In this document: in pieces, positions 40,534 through 55,408 of the stretch
Layout of the letters: each line of letters opens with the position of its first letter
How positions within the stretch are numbered: the stretch's first letter is position 1
Assembly (NCBI GenBank): GCA_036345935.2
Contig: JADWOT020000006.1
Coordinates: 16,342,519 to 16,406,518 of the forward strand
Length of the DNA: 64,000 nucleotides
Reading direction: 5' to 3'
DNA from: Taenia hydatigena
Taxonomy: Eukaryota > Platyhelminthes > Cestoda > Cyclophyllidea > Taeniidae
Position numbers and translations under genes: made by a program
The notes under the pieces: generated by a model
The model's database searches: none
What the model was told of the DNA's origin: nothing
Seen by the model: the letters and a program-made list of their open reading frames with translations, nothing else

Positions 40534-41517
40534 GCAATAACTAGTGTCGCTGCTTTGCGGTGGCTGACGCGTTAGGCTGACCAGGGGCAGTGCGATCACG
40601 ATCCTCTTTTACGCACAGGCTTACAGTGTCTGCAGTTTTGTTCGGCTGATTATTAATTGGATCGGTATGGTTTTCTTCTAATGCTTTTGCTTTTTATTTT
40701 ATGCTTTATTATTGCATGTGCTTTTATTTTTTGTGTTTTTTTTACAAATCTCGCAAAGGCACCATATTTTATGTTATTTGAGTTGGACAATTTAAATATT
40801 ACTTTCGGCAAGTATGAACCTATAGGATTTTATGCTTCTAAGTCCCTTTTTTAGATAATAGAAACCTTGGTTGTGCAGCAAGGCTCATACAGCGAAATAT
40901 AAAAATTTTCGGAGTTGTATTTACGACTGGAATCGGGAAGGAATAACAAATGTATGCGTGTAGGTTTTTAGCAGTCCATGTCTCTTAAAGAGTGTTCCAA
41001 ATCATTAACCAATTTGCAGGTTTTGATTTTTCGTTGTTTGCTTTTGATGTCTGTTGGCGATCACAGCGCTGTAACGTCTATAAATTGCCGGTACGGTACA
41101 TATTTATAGATTCATCCGCCTTTTTGAAGCACAGGGCTTGGCAGATTTTATCATCTGTTTAAGAATCTGAAGGGTGCAATTGATTCCGATTTTTAAATTC
41201 GGTGTTTTCAAAAAGGGAGTCATATTACTGTAAATTCGTGTATGTCAATAATTTGTGATTGAACACACTAATGAACTTTTTCCCAAGGTTAGTTTCCTGT
41301 CTTGCTCCCGTTTAGTTTAGGTTGGTTTCGTGTTTGTTGCATTATTGATTCTTTTCCAGCGAATTTGCATTGGTTTTGCCAACCGTTCCCACTGCAATTG
41401 TGTTGTGGTGTTTTAATAATGTGTGCCAGTGTGTTTTGTCTTTTTGATCTACACATTTTCAGTTCTTTTTGTTTGTGTTCAGCAGCCTAAGTTCTCAGCA
41501 CAAATATAGTTCTGGAA

Positions 41518-44077
<2,560 letters not shown>

Positions 44078-45568
44078 TCGGCGCTGTCATGTGGATTCAA
44101 CTTTAATTCTGCCTTTAGTGTGTTGGCATTTGTTAGGCTAATTAATAATTGAAGTGTTTTTCGAAAATCTATGTCTTTAAGATGTCACAAGTCCGATATT
44201 GTTGCTGGACTCTAACCACTTGGGTAATCGAGTAATGACTTGGTTGGGGTTGCTTCTTCATTATCGGTCATTAATATCAGACAACTTGCCGCCTTCATTT
44301 TATTAAAATAGCCTTGGCTTATGGACACTAAGCGTTATCAGTTCAATTCTTTAGAAGTAGCATCTTTAGGTCTCCCAAAAGAATGGTACTCTACTTAAAA
44401 GTCTGTCCTCTAAATCTCCTCAATGTTTGGTTTATTCGCGTCACTTTCTCGACTCTGAACTAGAGTTCATTCACTTGTAAAATGTGCGAGCTTTCACGTC
44501 GAAGTGGGTTCATTTTTTGTCACATTTGTACCTAAGGTAGCACGGCCTGGAGTTTTCTCCCACAAGTTCCCTTCTAAACGAGAACCAGTTGCTTACCTTA
44601 ATCACGAAGATATTCAGTTAGCAGGGAGGTGTTTGATTCGTGCCACCGGGCTTTCAGCTTTCAACTCTCCTGCGTCCCCCTATTGTTTGGTTGGCTATGC
44701 GTGTCATTTAGTCTGTTGAAGGATGCTGTCGACCATTCACAGTAAACATGAGATTTCATTATTTTAGGTCAGCGTTATGATCTACGGTGTATACGGTGGG
44801 ATTATGGCCTTGAAAGTCAATCCACTACTGTATCGCTGAGGTAATACATCACGATCTTCACATTGAAAAATGCTGCACTTTAGATTCTATACCTTCCAAC
44901 TACACTTAAATCATTGTCTTATTTTCAAGAGAAAGCAGACGATGCATGCGTTTTTCGCCAAAGCCTTTTCATGAAGTTATTGTTTTAAAGCAGAGATGTG
45001 TTCAACTAGTCGTATTTTATTGTTTTAGCACATGGAAGACAGATTTTCTCTTTTTATATGACTACCAATATGATTGGAATTCTATGGTACTCTGCATAGT
45101 GCTCTGATTTTTTCGTAAGGCTGCAGGAAGTCACATTAGTATGGTAGAAAGAGCTGAGGCTACTGGCATGACCTGAAGGCCATGATGCCAAATGTAAATG
45201 CAACCTGTGGAGAACTGAGTACCTGCGTGATCAAATGCACAGCTAAATAAACTGTTAAGGCAGTACGCTTTTTGTGCTCTCCTTTGTTTACTCTACCTCG
45301 GCTAGCTTACACCAGCTACCTCTGAATGTACAAATGAATCCAGTGGTCAACATTAATGCTCCCAGTGGCGATCCCAAATTCCGTTGAAGCGTGTAGTTTT
45401 TTTCATTTTTGTACGAATTGCAATCCGCTTTATACAGCTTTCGACGATCCACTTGTCAAAACTAAATTGGTTGTGGGTTGTTTTTTTTTTCACAAATTCA
45501 CGTATCTTCCCAGGTGAAAAAGCCATAATACTCGGTCAGATTGTGAACATGTGTATGTGTGTCCAGTA

Positions 45569-46558
45569 GGGCTGGCCTTGTCTAAACGCCAGCCCACCTG
45601 GCTAAGATACAATGGCAAGGTCCAAAACCGAGAGTTGAACAAACAAACAGCCAATATATCACGCAGTCTCTCTCCTCTTTTTTATGTTGCTCACGGCAAT
45701 CCCCTTGATCAGCCTCCCCCGTCAGCCACTACAGCGTAATTAGTGCTGTAAGAGAACACTCACGAACCAACCGTGCCAATCATGAAATGTCCAAACAACT
45801 GAGGAGATACTTAACCCCACAGTCACTGATCTCTCTTGGCACCTCGAATGGACCTGAATTTCCTCGTGTATGGGGTCTAGATTTGATGAAGAGGGAATAT
45901 TCTAGCCATCACATGCATCCATAGCTAGTCATAGGAAAATTGACCTAAAAGCAGCGGAACTACAAGGACAAGATTTAATGTAGTCTCATGGGACTGGGGC
46001 TTCACTTCTGATCCTACTTGCTACGCTGTTCTCACTTTGAAACCGCCCAGCCATATATCTGTATTTTATCCAGATATTAGAGAATTGGATGAAGCATTAC
46101 GATTTCACTTGATTGACATTTTCATACAGGGAATGTGGACAGCTTCGTGATGAACTTTCCCATGTGTTTCGTGATTAGTAGTGCTTCATTTGGTAATAGA
46201 TTACCCGCAGACCACGAAACTGGTGTAGGTGACAAATGTAGACGCCATTTCCATTCCCCAGTTGGGGGTTGCCGCTACCTCCCTTACCCATATCATCTGT
46301 ACTTCTTCCGCCCTGCTAAGATGTATCACTCTGCCTTCCTTGGAAATCGGGGTTGCTTTCAGCTGCCACAAATACAGCGCTTCAAGACTTACTTGAAGAT
46401 GAAAGAAGGGCTAATACTCGGAAAAAGTGTGTAAGCATTTGGCTGCTGGGCTACTGCCATGACCTGAAGGCCAGCCTACCCGATGAAGGTACAATGGTGG
46501 AGCACCTACATGGGCCATTACCAAAGCCGAGTTCCAAACGAACAAACGACGTATTACA
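45569..46558 (-). mobile_element. Damaged TRIM with both LTRs
   Basis: In plus view: a truncated LTR (45569-~45655) with GGCTGGCCTTG and TACAATGGCAAGG, a pyrimidine tract (CAGTCTCTCTCCTCTTTTTT, the polypurine tract of the minus strand), then an internal region homologous to the 58.7-kb element (CCCGTCAGCCACTACAGCGTAATTAGTGCT), and a complete LTR at 46373-46558 (TACAGCGCTTCAAGACTT...GTATTACA). A PBS-like CAGCTGCCACAAA adjoins that LTR. A loose LTR fragment also lies near 45147-45190. Confidence 0.8.
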
Positions 46559-47983
46559 CTTGTGCCTCCACCTAGTGAGACAGTGTGACCTTATGCCAGT
46601 TTCTGCATGTGGAATGGGTTCATTACTGGCCTAGTATACATGACTCATTTTTGGCATCTTAGTTTCTGTAGATTTTCAACGTCCCACAGGATGACGAAAT
46701 ACGGCGGCTTTGGGAGGCGATATGTGAATTTGAACCGACCAATTAACCCATTGCTACGACTACCTGATTTAAATATAGCTTTCATTTTGGTCATTTCATG
46801 TTTATCATTATATGCAGAGTTATAAATTAAAATTTTATGGAATATTAATCGCATTGCTGGTTTATAACAATCAAGTTAAATAGTTTATACGGCCGTAATG
46901 GAATCTCATGGGCTTAATGGTGTTGATTTTGTTTTGTGCCTTTTTTACTGTTAATTCTGTCTAAGATAGGCATCCTAGTTCACCACAATTATTTGATTTA
47001 TTATCATTATTAGATAAGACACTTTTCTAGCTACCTATCCACACCAATACTTCAACTCCGTTATTTTATCAAGACCTGGATTTTTTAACATAACTCAATT
47101 GATGTCTCACTCATACGTTTTTCCACCTGCCGTGGTAGATTTACAAAATGTAACGCATGGAATTGATTGTCAAATGTTGTTTACATCTCGGTGTCTGGAA
47201 GCTCCTCAGTGAAAAGACCTCGAGGAGTGCTCAAGAAATGCTGGAAAACACAATATTATGATCTTATTTTTGAAGCAGAACTTGTAAAATTCGGCGAATT
47301 TCATTAAATATTTAGCATTTCTCACTATGTCGGGTAAATATATGGATTTGACTGCTATTTTGCTGTTTCGCCGTCCGTGGAATAAGCCATCGGAACTGGC
47401 TCGGTTACATCCGCTACTTCACAGTCTAGTATGTCTACTCTTATGAATAAGTAGAGTGATTTTTAGTGTGTGCATTTGGTTACTCTGGCCACTAGAACCA
47501 ATACTTCTATGGGCCATTCACCTATTGAAGGGTATTATAGTACCATAAAGGATATTCTTTTATCTTCAAGCCATCAACATTGTCTGTCACCATGTTATAA
47601 CACCTGGTTTCCATCTTGTGGCGTCAGCATGAGCCCAAATATTTCCTAGTTGCTAAAAATATAATGTGATGGATCTACACTTCGTTGACAGTAATTCCGT
47701 ATACTATATATAATCAAAGCATTGAAAAAGTATAAAAGTAAATACATTGTTCATCGTCAAAAACACACGATGCTAGTCTTTACGGCGTATGTTCACAAAC
47801 TTACTCAACTTTATATGCATAGGCGATGCGTGAAGCAGCACAGCAATCGGGATAGTCTAAAGTGGTCGCACTCCTCCCGCACTTGATTTTTCCAGAGTTC
47901 ATAATCCGCCAATAGCGCTGCTCTTTTGCATCCTAAAGGCAATAAATCGAAGAACAACGGCTATCGTGTTGGCTCCTTATTCT

Positions 47984-47998
47984 CCCCCCCCCCCCCCC
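47984..47998. repeat. Run of 15 C
   Basis: Fifteen consecutive cytosines followed by TCCCC, the longest homopolymer of G/C in the window. Prone to sequencing and replication length errors. Confidence 0.95.
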
Positions 47999-48086
47999 TC
48001 CCCATGCTTTCCAACCCCGTCCATGAGTGTCGCTCAGACTGCGCGCACTTATATCGATTGACAAAGCGGCACCCGCATAACGGGGC

Positions 48087-48105
48087 ACACACGCACACAC
48101 ACACA
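48087..48105. repeat. Short CA-rich microsatellite
   Basis: ACACACGCACACACACACA: a CA run with one CG interruption. Confidence 0.85.
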
Positions 48106-48997
48106 GAGCGCGGTAAACACAAAGACTGTCAGATTAAATTACCGCCGGTGTATCCTTTTCCTGGTTGTGGTGGCTCCCCAGCTCTTGGGTGCTGTGTGGA
48201 TGTGTGCACTGTGCCACCGATTGGTGCGAGGACGATGGTCATGGTGGAGAACAGCGACGCAGCGTCCAACAGCACAACAACATTCACATTATCCAAACGA
48301 TGCGACAACTCTCACTCTGTGTGAGCCCTTGTTTGCTTACCTAAGGCACTTTTATTATAGTTCGGCTGGCTCCACAATTTTTGAAAAAAATCGCACCAGA
48401 AGATTTGAAGCATTTATAGAACCTGCTTATTGAATTAATTTGGTTAAGTTGTGATGTTAGCTTCCCAAATCCTCATTACAGGGGCCACGGTCGAGATCTC
48501 GTGTTCAGACGCACACATTTTCTCCCTATTCCATTCGTAAATATTTGCCAATACCTGAGGTGAGGACACAGAACTCCTTCAGGGGCATTCCAACTATCCA
48601 CCTGTGTGCGACCGAGGTTAACCAATCGGATATCAGACTTTGTGGTGCACGAAACGACTTGGTAGTGTCACCCCAAGGCGCAAAAACAAAACGTTTCGGC
48701 ATATCTGAACATGCATGTCGGTATATCGGCTGATTGCTTGATGAAGCGTTTGGGGAGATTTTTAAGAACAGCCCCTACATTGACTAAAATGTATGGATTC
48801 TATGTGCTAAGCAACCAACTAGCTTTGCATTTTGATCAACCGTGGCACTTCCCTTATGCCAATGCATGTGCCTGCGCCAATACAATCATCAGCAGCATCG
48901 ACTAATCCGTCGGCCCTCATTCAGCGGAAGGCGAGCACAACTACTCCACTCCACACCCACTGCTCGCGCGTACATCCATGCACGTCGCAGACAAACG

Positions 48998-49019
48998 CAC
49001 ACACACACACACACACACA
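48998..49019. repeat. (CA)11 microsatellite
   Basis: Uninterrupted CA run of 22 nt in a GC-rich island; followed downstream by ACACACGCACGCGAGC-type tracts. Confidence 0.92.
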
Positions 49020-49737
49020 GCAGGGTTTTGGGGAGGAAGGCGGGTGGATGCGTGGGTGGATGTGCGTGGTAAATGATGCACTCACACACGCACGCGAGCA
49101 TGCACACACATATGAAATAATGCCCGGGGGCGCGCCTTTCTAACGCAATTGCCCAGCGCCCAGCTGAACCCGATTAAGGGGAACTAGTTTATAGGGTCTG
49201 TTGGTTATCCTTTTTCACGCACAATGAGCGCATTTTACCTAGATGCTGTACTTCTGCGTTTCTGCACTATTGCCTTTTATAAGCCATAATCAGAAAAATG
49301 TAGCAGACATGCCTGCTATGCTCCAAAAACTGGCAGTGCTTGGGGTAAACACAATCGACAAGAGGTCTCACGAACACTCAAATAACAGAACCAAGTACGA
49401 GTAGTGCGTGCGCTCAATTAGCACGCACCGTAACACATAACTTGTGCATGTACGTTTGTGGAGACTCGATCCCAGGAGCAGTTTGTGCGTGTAAGTGCAC
49501 TTTCTAAGTTCCTCAGCCTTCCCTTTCCAAACCAACGTGCATGCCTATGATTCTCTGCGCTTCATTGATTATTCCACGGCCTCGCACGCGCAGGAGCTGG
49601 GCGAATGGGGATTGGGCACTTCCCACACGTACTATCTCATGCCTTCTCCTCCTTTTGCCGATTGCGTGCACACGCTCCCTCCTCCATCTGGCGTGGGGTT
49701 GAGGGAGCAGGCGGAGGGGTGAGGGTGATAGAGTGTG

Positions 49738-49768
49738 TGAGTGCGTGCATGCGTGCGTGCGTGCGTGC
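49738..49768. repeat. GTGC tetranucleotide-type repeat
   Basis: GTGAGTGCGTGCATGCGTGCGTGCGTGCGTGC-type tract, about four perfect GTGC units with degenerate flanks. Confidence 0.8.
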
Positions 49769-51481
49769 CTCCATGAGAGTGATGAAAGCACTCACGCACG
49801 CTGCGTGCATATGTGCAGCAATTAAAGGGAGTTTTCCCTAACTCCATTGCACATTCCCCTGATTCAAACGCGGGTGATTTGCCTCCGGCCGCCACCATTA
49901 GTCACTCAGTGCAAACAAACAAATGCTATTGCAATCGTTGAGTTACGTGTTTTGCAGGATTAAGGTGAACCCACACCAATCACAAAATACTATGTGATCT
50001 AATGTACGCTTGTTTTTGAGCAGCCGTGGCGTATTTGATGCAAATATTCCTCAAGCTCCGGCTCGGATAGAGGTGGTTTTGTTTGCCCCCCAGCTCTGGC
50101 TACTTTTTGAATAGCGACCACTGATTGCCTTACATTTGGTGGTAGGAGAGCTTTTTGACGCCACGGGGTAGTGAGCTCAGAAAAATTTATTGTGGAAGAA
50201 TGAGAGAAGTAATTGATAATTTGGATGTTTGAATGCAGCGCTTCGCAACGTTGAAACTAATGCGATCAGTAGAACTACAGAATGTAACATGACGAGCCTA
50301 TTTAGCGAAGCTCTCGCGTGGCAAAATTGACTTTAGCCTTTGACTCCTAGCCTTTGTAGTAATTCAGTAAACTCCTATGAGCTTATGCTAATCTACTTTG
50401 GGGCGCCTCCATTTTCGTAATACCTTTGATCCATAGAAAACGATAGTCAGTACATTTTATGAGTGCTTCATACAATGTGAAGGCAGCCTATTAGTTCTGT
50501 TGAACCAAGACGAACTGGCGGCCTAACCTCAGACGGTGCACTTGGCCATAATGGCAGCATCTATGCGACTGAGAGTGGAGAACGGGTGGTAATCAGCATG
50601 TGCAGGTTTGGTGCTAATCAGACTGCTCCCGTGTGTCTGTTTGTGCTGTGATGGAGGTGGCGAGACTTCAGCCACTGATGGGTGGCACTCCTCGAGGTGG
50701 ATGTAAATGCCCAATCAGCGATGAAAGCATACGAGAACACCACGAGGCGGAGAATCGATGGGGGCTTGACCATGACACGAACAGCGCACTTGACGCTCTC
50801 AAATGTTCCCCTAACTTTTACAAATAGGACATTTAGAGCCTTTTATTATCTACCGTGCATTACAATTTGATGGTACTTGATGAAACTGGAAACAATTTTT
50901 ACGATTGTTCGAATTTAAATTAAATGTTACAGACATTTTTTGTTGTTCGTCTGCATCGGTGCCAAAAGTGGTAATGATATGTCCACTACAATTGGTTCCG
51001 TTCAACAACGCAATCTTCGAACTTGGTGACAAATCAAGTAATTTGCCGAACCTTTACTTGACTGTTCGAAATTTCAGTGTCAAGTAAAATATTACCGTGT
51101 GGTGGTAGTTGGGGCAGCAAGCAAATGAATGCCAGGGGCCTTTGAAAAAGTTACCCAATGGTTGTTGTGGGCCCTCATGGCTCATCTTCGATTAGGTCGA
51201 TTTGGGGTCGGTTAGAAGGCCACAGGGATGCAGTGGGTGCAGCTGAGGTATTGGCACAGCCCAGTGCGATTTTGCCCCAGCCGCCCGTCCTCTCTCGCCT
51301 GCACAGGTTGCGCGTGAGCGCAGTGATGAGGCTGGTGGCACGTGCGCGTATCGATCGCTTTGGCTGTGGCGCGCGTCCGTGCACGTGCTCATGGCGGCCA
51401 GAGGTTGCGCGCCAGATGGTGGGCTGATTGCTTGCGTGCCCGCGCGTGGCTGCTGTGGCCGTGGGCAGAACAGCACGTGGG

Positions 51482-51519
51482 TTGTGTGTGCGTTTGCGTG
51501 TGTGCGTGTGTGTGTGTGC
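51482..51519. repeat. GT-rich microsatellite with CG interruptions
   Basis: Alternating TTGTGTGTGCGTTTGCGTGTGTGCGTG... tract of 38 nt, purine-pyrimidine alternation that could adopt Z-DNA. Confidence 0.85.
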
Positions 51520-54500
51520 TCACCTCCACTATCACTCTCACTGCCTGTTCCCTCCAGCTCTCCCGCTCTCGGCACGCCTCAGTGGCTATCACGTTGAACA
51601 TCACGCAGAGACAGCAATGGTTATGGATGTTAGTCATGTTTTGCTCACACAATGTTTACCACCATCACTTATTCTGCTTTTGCAGTGGTCAGAGCCCAAT
51701 ACCGTGGTTGTATGTGTTACACAATACATCTTTCACCTTGGGCTTCGAAAACCAAGGCTAGTTTAATCAGCCATGGATAGATAATAGCCTGTCAACAAAA
51801 TTTTAACGGTGCTTGGCATTCAGTAATCTGATTAACGCACTAAACATTACCCCAATGACAAGTAAAACATACCTTTTTCATCAGTTGATTATATCCATGA
51901 TGGATTACTTATTTTCAACTTCATTCCTTGGATAGGAAGCGCACCCAAATCAATACAGATACCAGAAACATTACACAAAAGTTGAATAATTTGTTGAATG
52001 CATCTAACATGACTGTAAATCTGCAGAAAAGAAGGGCATTTGGCTAAGGAGTCAGAACATTTACCATACGGTTTCCGCATAGACTTTGGTAAGTTATAGG
52101 TATGAAGTGTATTACTCTGCTAATAGCAACGGTTCATGCAGAATTGAAGTTTTTATTTTGTGATGCTCGAAAATGCACCAGGGATAACTTTCCCAACCAA
52201 CCGACGATGATAAAACCATCGACAAAAATTTAGCGATTTGAAGCATATTCTGGAAGCCGCCGAGGTGTTCAGTCAGGACTAGCACATTGGCCCGTCTACC
52301 GGCTCCTCGCACTGCTTGAGTGAAGTGCACTAGAGAGGGAAACTCCAATGCTCCCCTCTGCCATGCACAATCTTTCCGTGGCGGGTGCTCAGCCTCATGG
52401 ATGCATGGGAAGAGCGCCCGTCCACGTATGCTCGGACTTATCTATTGATTATTACGTGCGCGCCTGAGAGTGCGTCGGTGCGGCCACACGCCCTCTGTGG
52501 TGTGTGCGCAGACGCGTGGGTGCGTGTGCATGCGCCTGAGCGCAAACCCAGCGTGCGCACGCATGAGTGCTTGTCACCAGCGTTATCCCACTGCTGCCAC
52601 CATCGTCTCCTGGCTTGTGAAGGGCAATCCACACACTCACCTCTCCGCCCCACTTCACAGGCTCAACACAGCACATGCATCCCTTATTCTCGATGCTGAC
52701 TGCCGCACGATTGGTTATCCTGATGTCACAGTGCTCATGCGTGCGCGCGTGCGCGCCATGTAATGCACTCACAGTGGCGTGCTCTTTCCGCCTTTCACCC
52801 CCATGCTGACTGGGTCGACCAGACATTTGCCTCGGCTGCGCGCTCAACCGAAAACCCAGATTAGTTTTACCAATGAAAACTTCAATCGTTTACAATATAC
52901 TACAGTGTAGAGCACATATTTACTTAGAAAGTGTTCGATTCTAATTCATTCTCGTCCTAGATCTTCACAATTTTGTGGACTGTCAAATCTTCCTTACGAG
53001 GCTCTTATTTGTCTAGTAATCCACAGTTCCATAAAAATTTGACAGCTCAATGCTTACGACACGGAGGTTGTGAATTTACTTATTTTGCATGACCACAGTT
53101 GAGACACGCGGTTTTACCCAAAGCAGTCGTAAAGCCTGGCTGCCTACATAACTATGCCGTAGGGTTGGGAGTTCCAGGGAGTAATCAGAGGCTCAACAAC
53201 ACGCAACCATCCCCGATAAAGCTTAAAGGTGTAAATCGTGCATAAACATGGATATTGTGCAGTTTCGAACTTCGCTTTGCAGCCAATTCTTGTGTTATTT
53301 CTAATGTCCCATTTTCATTACATTGGAGACATCATTCACTCGGGTCCCTGATTGTCCTTGTTTCTTCCAATTAGCCATCCACCAGGGTCATTACAGTCAT
53401 TAACAGGTTTAGTGAAACAATTTGATCTTGTCAACATTGCCTTGCATGATTAACCTTGAAAAAAACTGCTTCCATTTTAAAATTATTCAAATTTACCACT
53501 GATTTGCACCGTTGGGCACCTACTCAAAGCCTAACTAGTTAACTTTGGAAAAAAATCGTTTCCGCTTTGAATAATGGCTTAGAACACTTGCCTTGACACA
53601 AGTGATGAAATGAAAAAGTGATATCCGCGAAATAGGGGAGAATTTGATTGCCGTAACCAGAGCGAAGAACTGTGAGTCGAAAGATGCACGAGCTGATAGA
53701 GGTTGGACAAAAAGCGCCAAACCAACTAACACAGCACACATCTTACAAGGTTCAGGAGGTGAGTCCGGGCGACACAGCACAAAATCACGTGCTGTGGCAC
53801 CCATGACGCATAAACACACGCGCAAGCACGCATGCACACACGGGTTTGGACGCGCATGCACAAATCGATTGGACACAGGCCTCGGCCAATGGTCAAATCG
53901 CAAAAAATAAAGCCGAGACATCTGAGCTCACTTCTAGCCTCCGAACTGTTCAAATCAAAATTTTGCACCGAATCATGTGGGGGACCGTTGAGGGATCTTA
54001 TTCAAAATCCACTTTTCTCCGTAAGGCTACTTCAAACTCCCTCTGAATTCTAAAGGAGTTTAAGGCTTAGGACACGAGAGTTGTTTTGCACAACTGCTCC
54101 TCGCAGCAATGGTGGCCAATTGATGCTTCTCTGTATCCGAGTGCACATCGATGTGACTTCGAGCGGAATGTGAAATTTATTAAGCAAAATAACTCACCGA
54201 TTAGACAAGCCAAGCTGAAAGAAACATTCACATAATGATCAGATTTACAAACTCGCGTTGCAATACCTTAAGTCAAGCCGTTAATCAAACAGGCCTTGCT
54301 GACTTGTCCAAAACAGACACGTCAGCACTCGGGTACAAGCTCTGTAATACGACTAATGGAAATTAAAACCATCATTCCAAGTTGATATTGGCAGGAAGAA
54401 TAAATTGGTGTTCTAGCACCTAAATTTAATTAAATGCGATGCACTGGCATTGATCAGAACTGCTCTCGGTCCGGGACCAACTGTCCGCTTTTTGGCATAA

Positions 54501-55408
54501 TACCAACCCACCCGAAAACGCACTGAAATCACCCACGATTGGGACGAAAGCATCGTTAGCTGACGATTTGCCTTTTGGTAAGTACAAACATGCGCGCAGA
54601 GAGCAGTGCAAAACACAACACTACCCTGATTTCCCAAATTGAAGATATGGCATAACATGGGCAAGCTGGCATACAGTGGAGATGAAAACTGAGTAGTTCG
54701 ACTGCAAACCCCAGACGGCATCAACACTCACGTGTGCTCACAGAAAGTGTGTTCACGCACACACGCACTCATCTACCCATGAGCAGCACTCGGATAGGTG
54801 TCCACCAAGCAGACATCGGCGCACTTCGCATTCCTGTCATGCATGCCTTCCTCCACGGCATGGACCATGGCTTTCACAGCAAACAGGAGGCACGACAACG
54901 CGGTAGCAGCAGAACACACCACAGTGACTATACTTATAATCGAAGGCTTTTCGAGCATAAGCCTCCTCACTTTATTAATAAAATGATCCAACACAGGAAT
55001 AATGAGCGAACGTTCAAACCGATTATTCTCAAATGATGTCAGTCGATCTACTAAAATTAGCCACATAAATGTGCAGCGCACTATAAAAAGAGAATGGTGA
55101 AAATTCGTTCCCAAAACATGGAAGACTGAGATTAAAATGCATATACATGTATTAGAGGGTAACAAAAAATGAGATCAAAGATACACTGCTTCAATGAATG
55201 CACTGGAATGTGGTTAATAAATGCGTTGGAATGTAACCGTCATGGTTGAGACACTCATTATTGCACAGAAATTTCTACGAATAATCTTGATGGTGGGAGA
55301 CTAGAGATGCAAAATGGAATGTTTCTAGTTAGTCACAACAACACGCCACATAAACAACTTGAATTAAGTGGACGCCTATTATACAGTAAGTAAAGATTTA
55401 GACCCATC

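Larger units (their letters stand above)
38239..41517. other. Intergenic region with LTR and copy B of the duplication
   Basis: Apart from the solo LTR (39019-39204) and duplication copy B (39325-40533) no gene is recognised. 40.6-41.5 kb is T-rich and includes the upstream region of the aspartate aminotransferase gene. Confidence 0.6.
44078..55408. other. Gene-poor 11-kb region
   Basis: I recognise no coding exon here. It contains a damaged TRIM (45569-46558), a 15-C run and several GC-rich, CA/GT-rich islands (48.0-49.2, 49.5-49.8, 51.2-51.6, 52.4-52.8, 53.7-53.9 kb) that generate many spurious open frames. An open frame near 52112-52348 (-) looks slightly protein-like but was not accepted. 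Confidence 0.5.

Noticed and set aside
40657..40854. Hydrophobic open frame LLMLLLFILCFIIACAFIFC
   Set aside because: It begins at a non-ATG codon in T-rich DNA, where Leu/Phe/Ile-rich frames arise by composition alone.
52112..52348. Minus-strand frame with RGAGRRANVLVLTEHLGG
   Set aside because: Composition looks protein-like but there is no recognised family and the frame runs into GC-rich repeat DNA; not supported.
54413..55165. Minus-strand frames between the gene-poor region and the zinc-finger gene
   Set aside because: No motif, no clear splice signals, and composition like the surrounding non-coding DNA.
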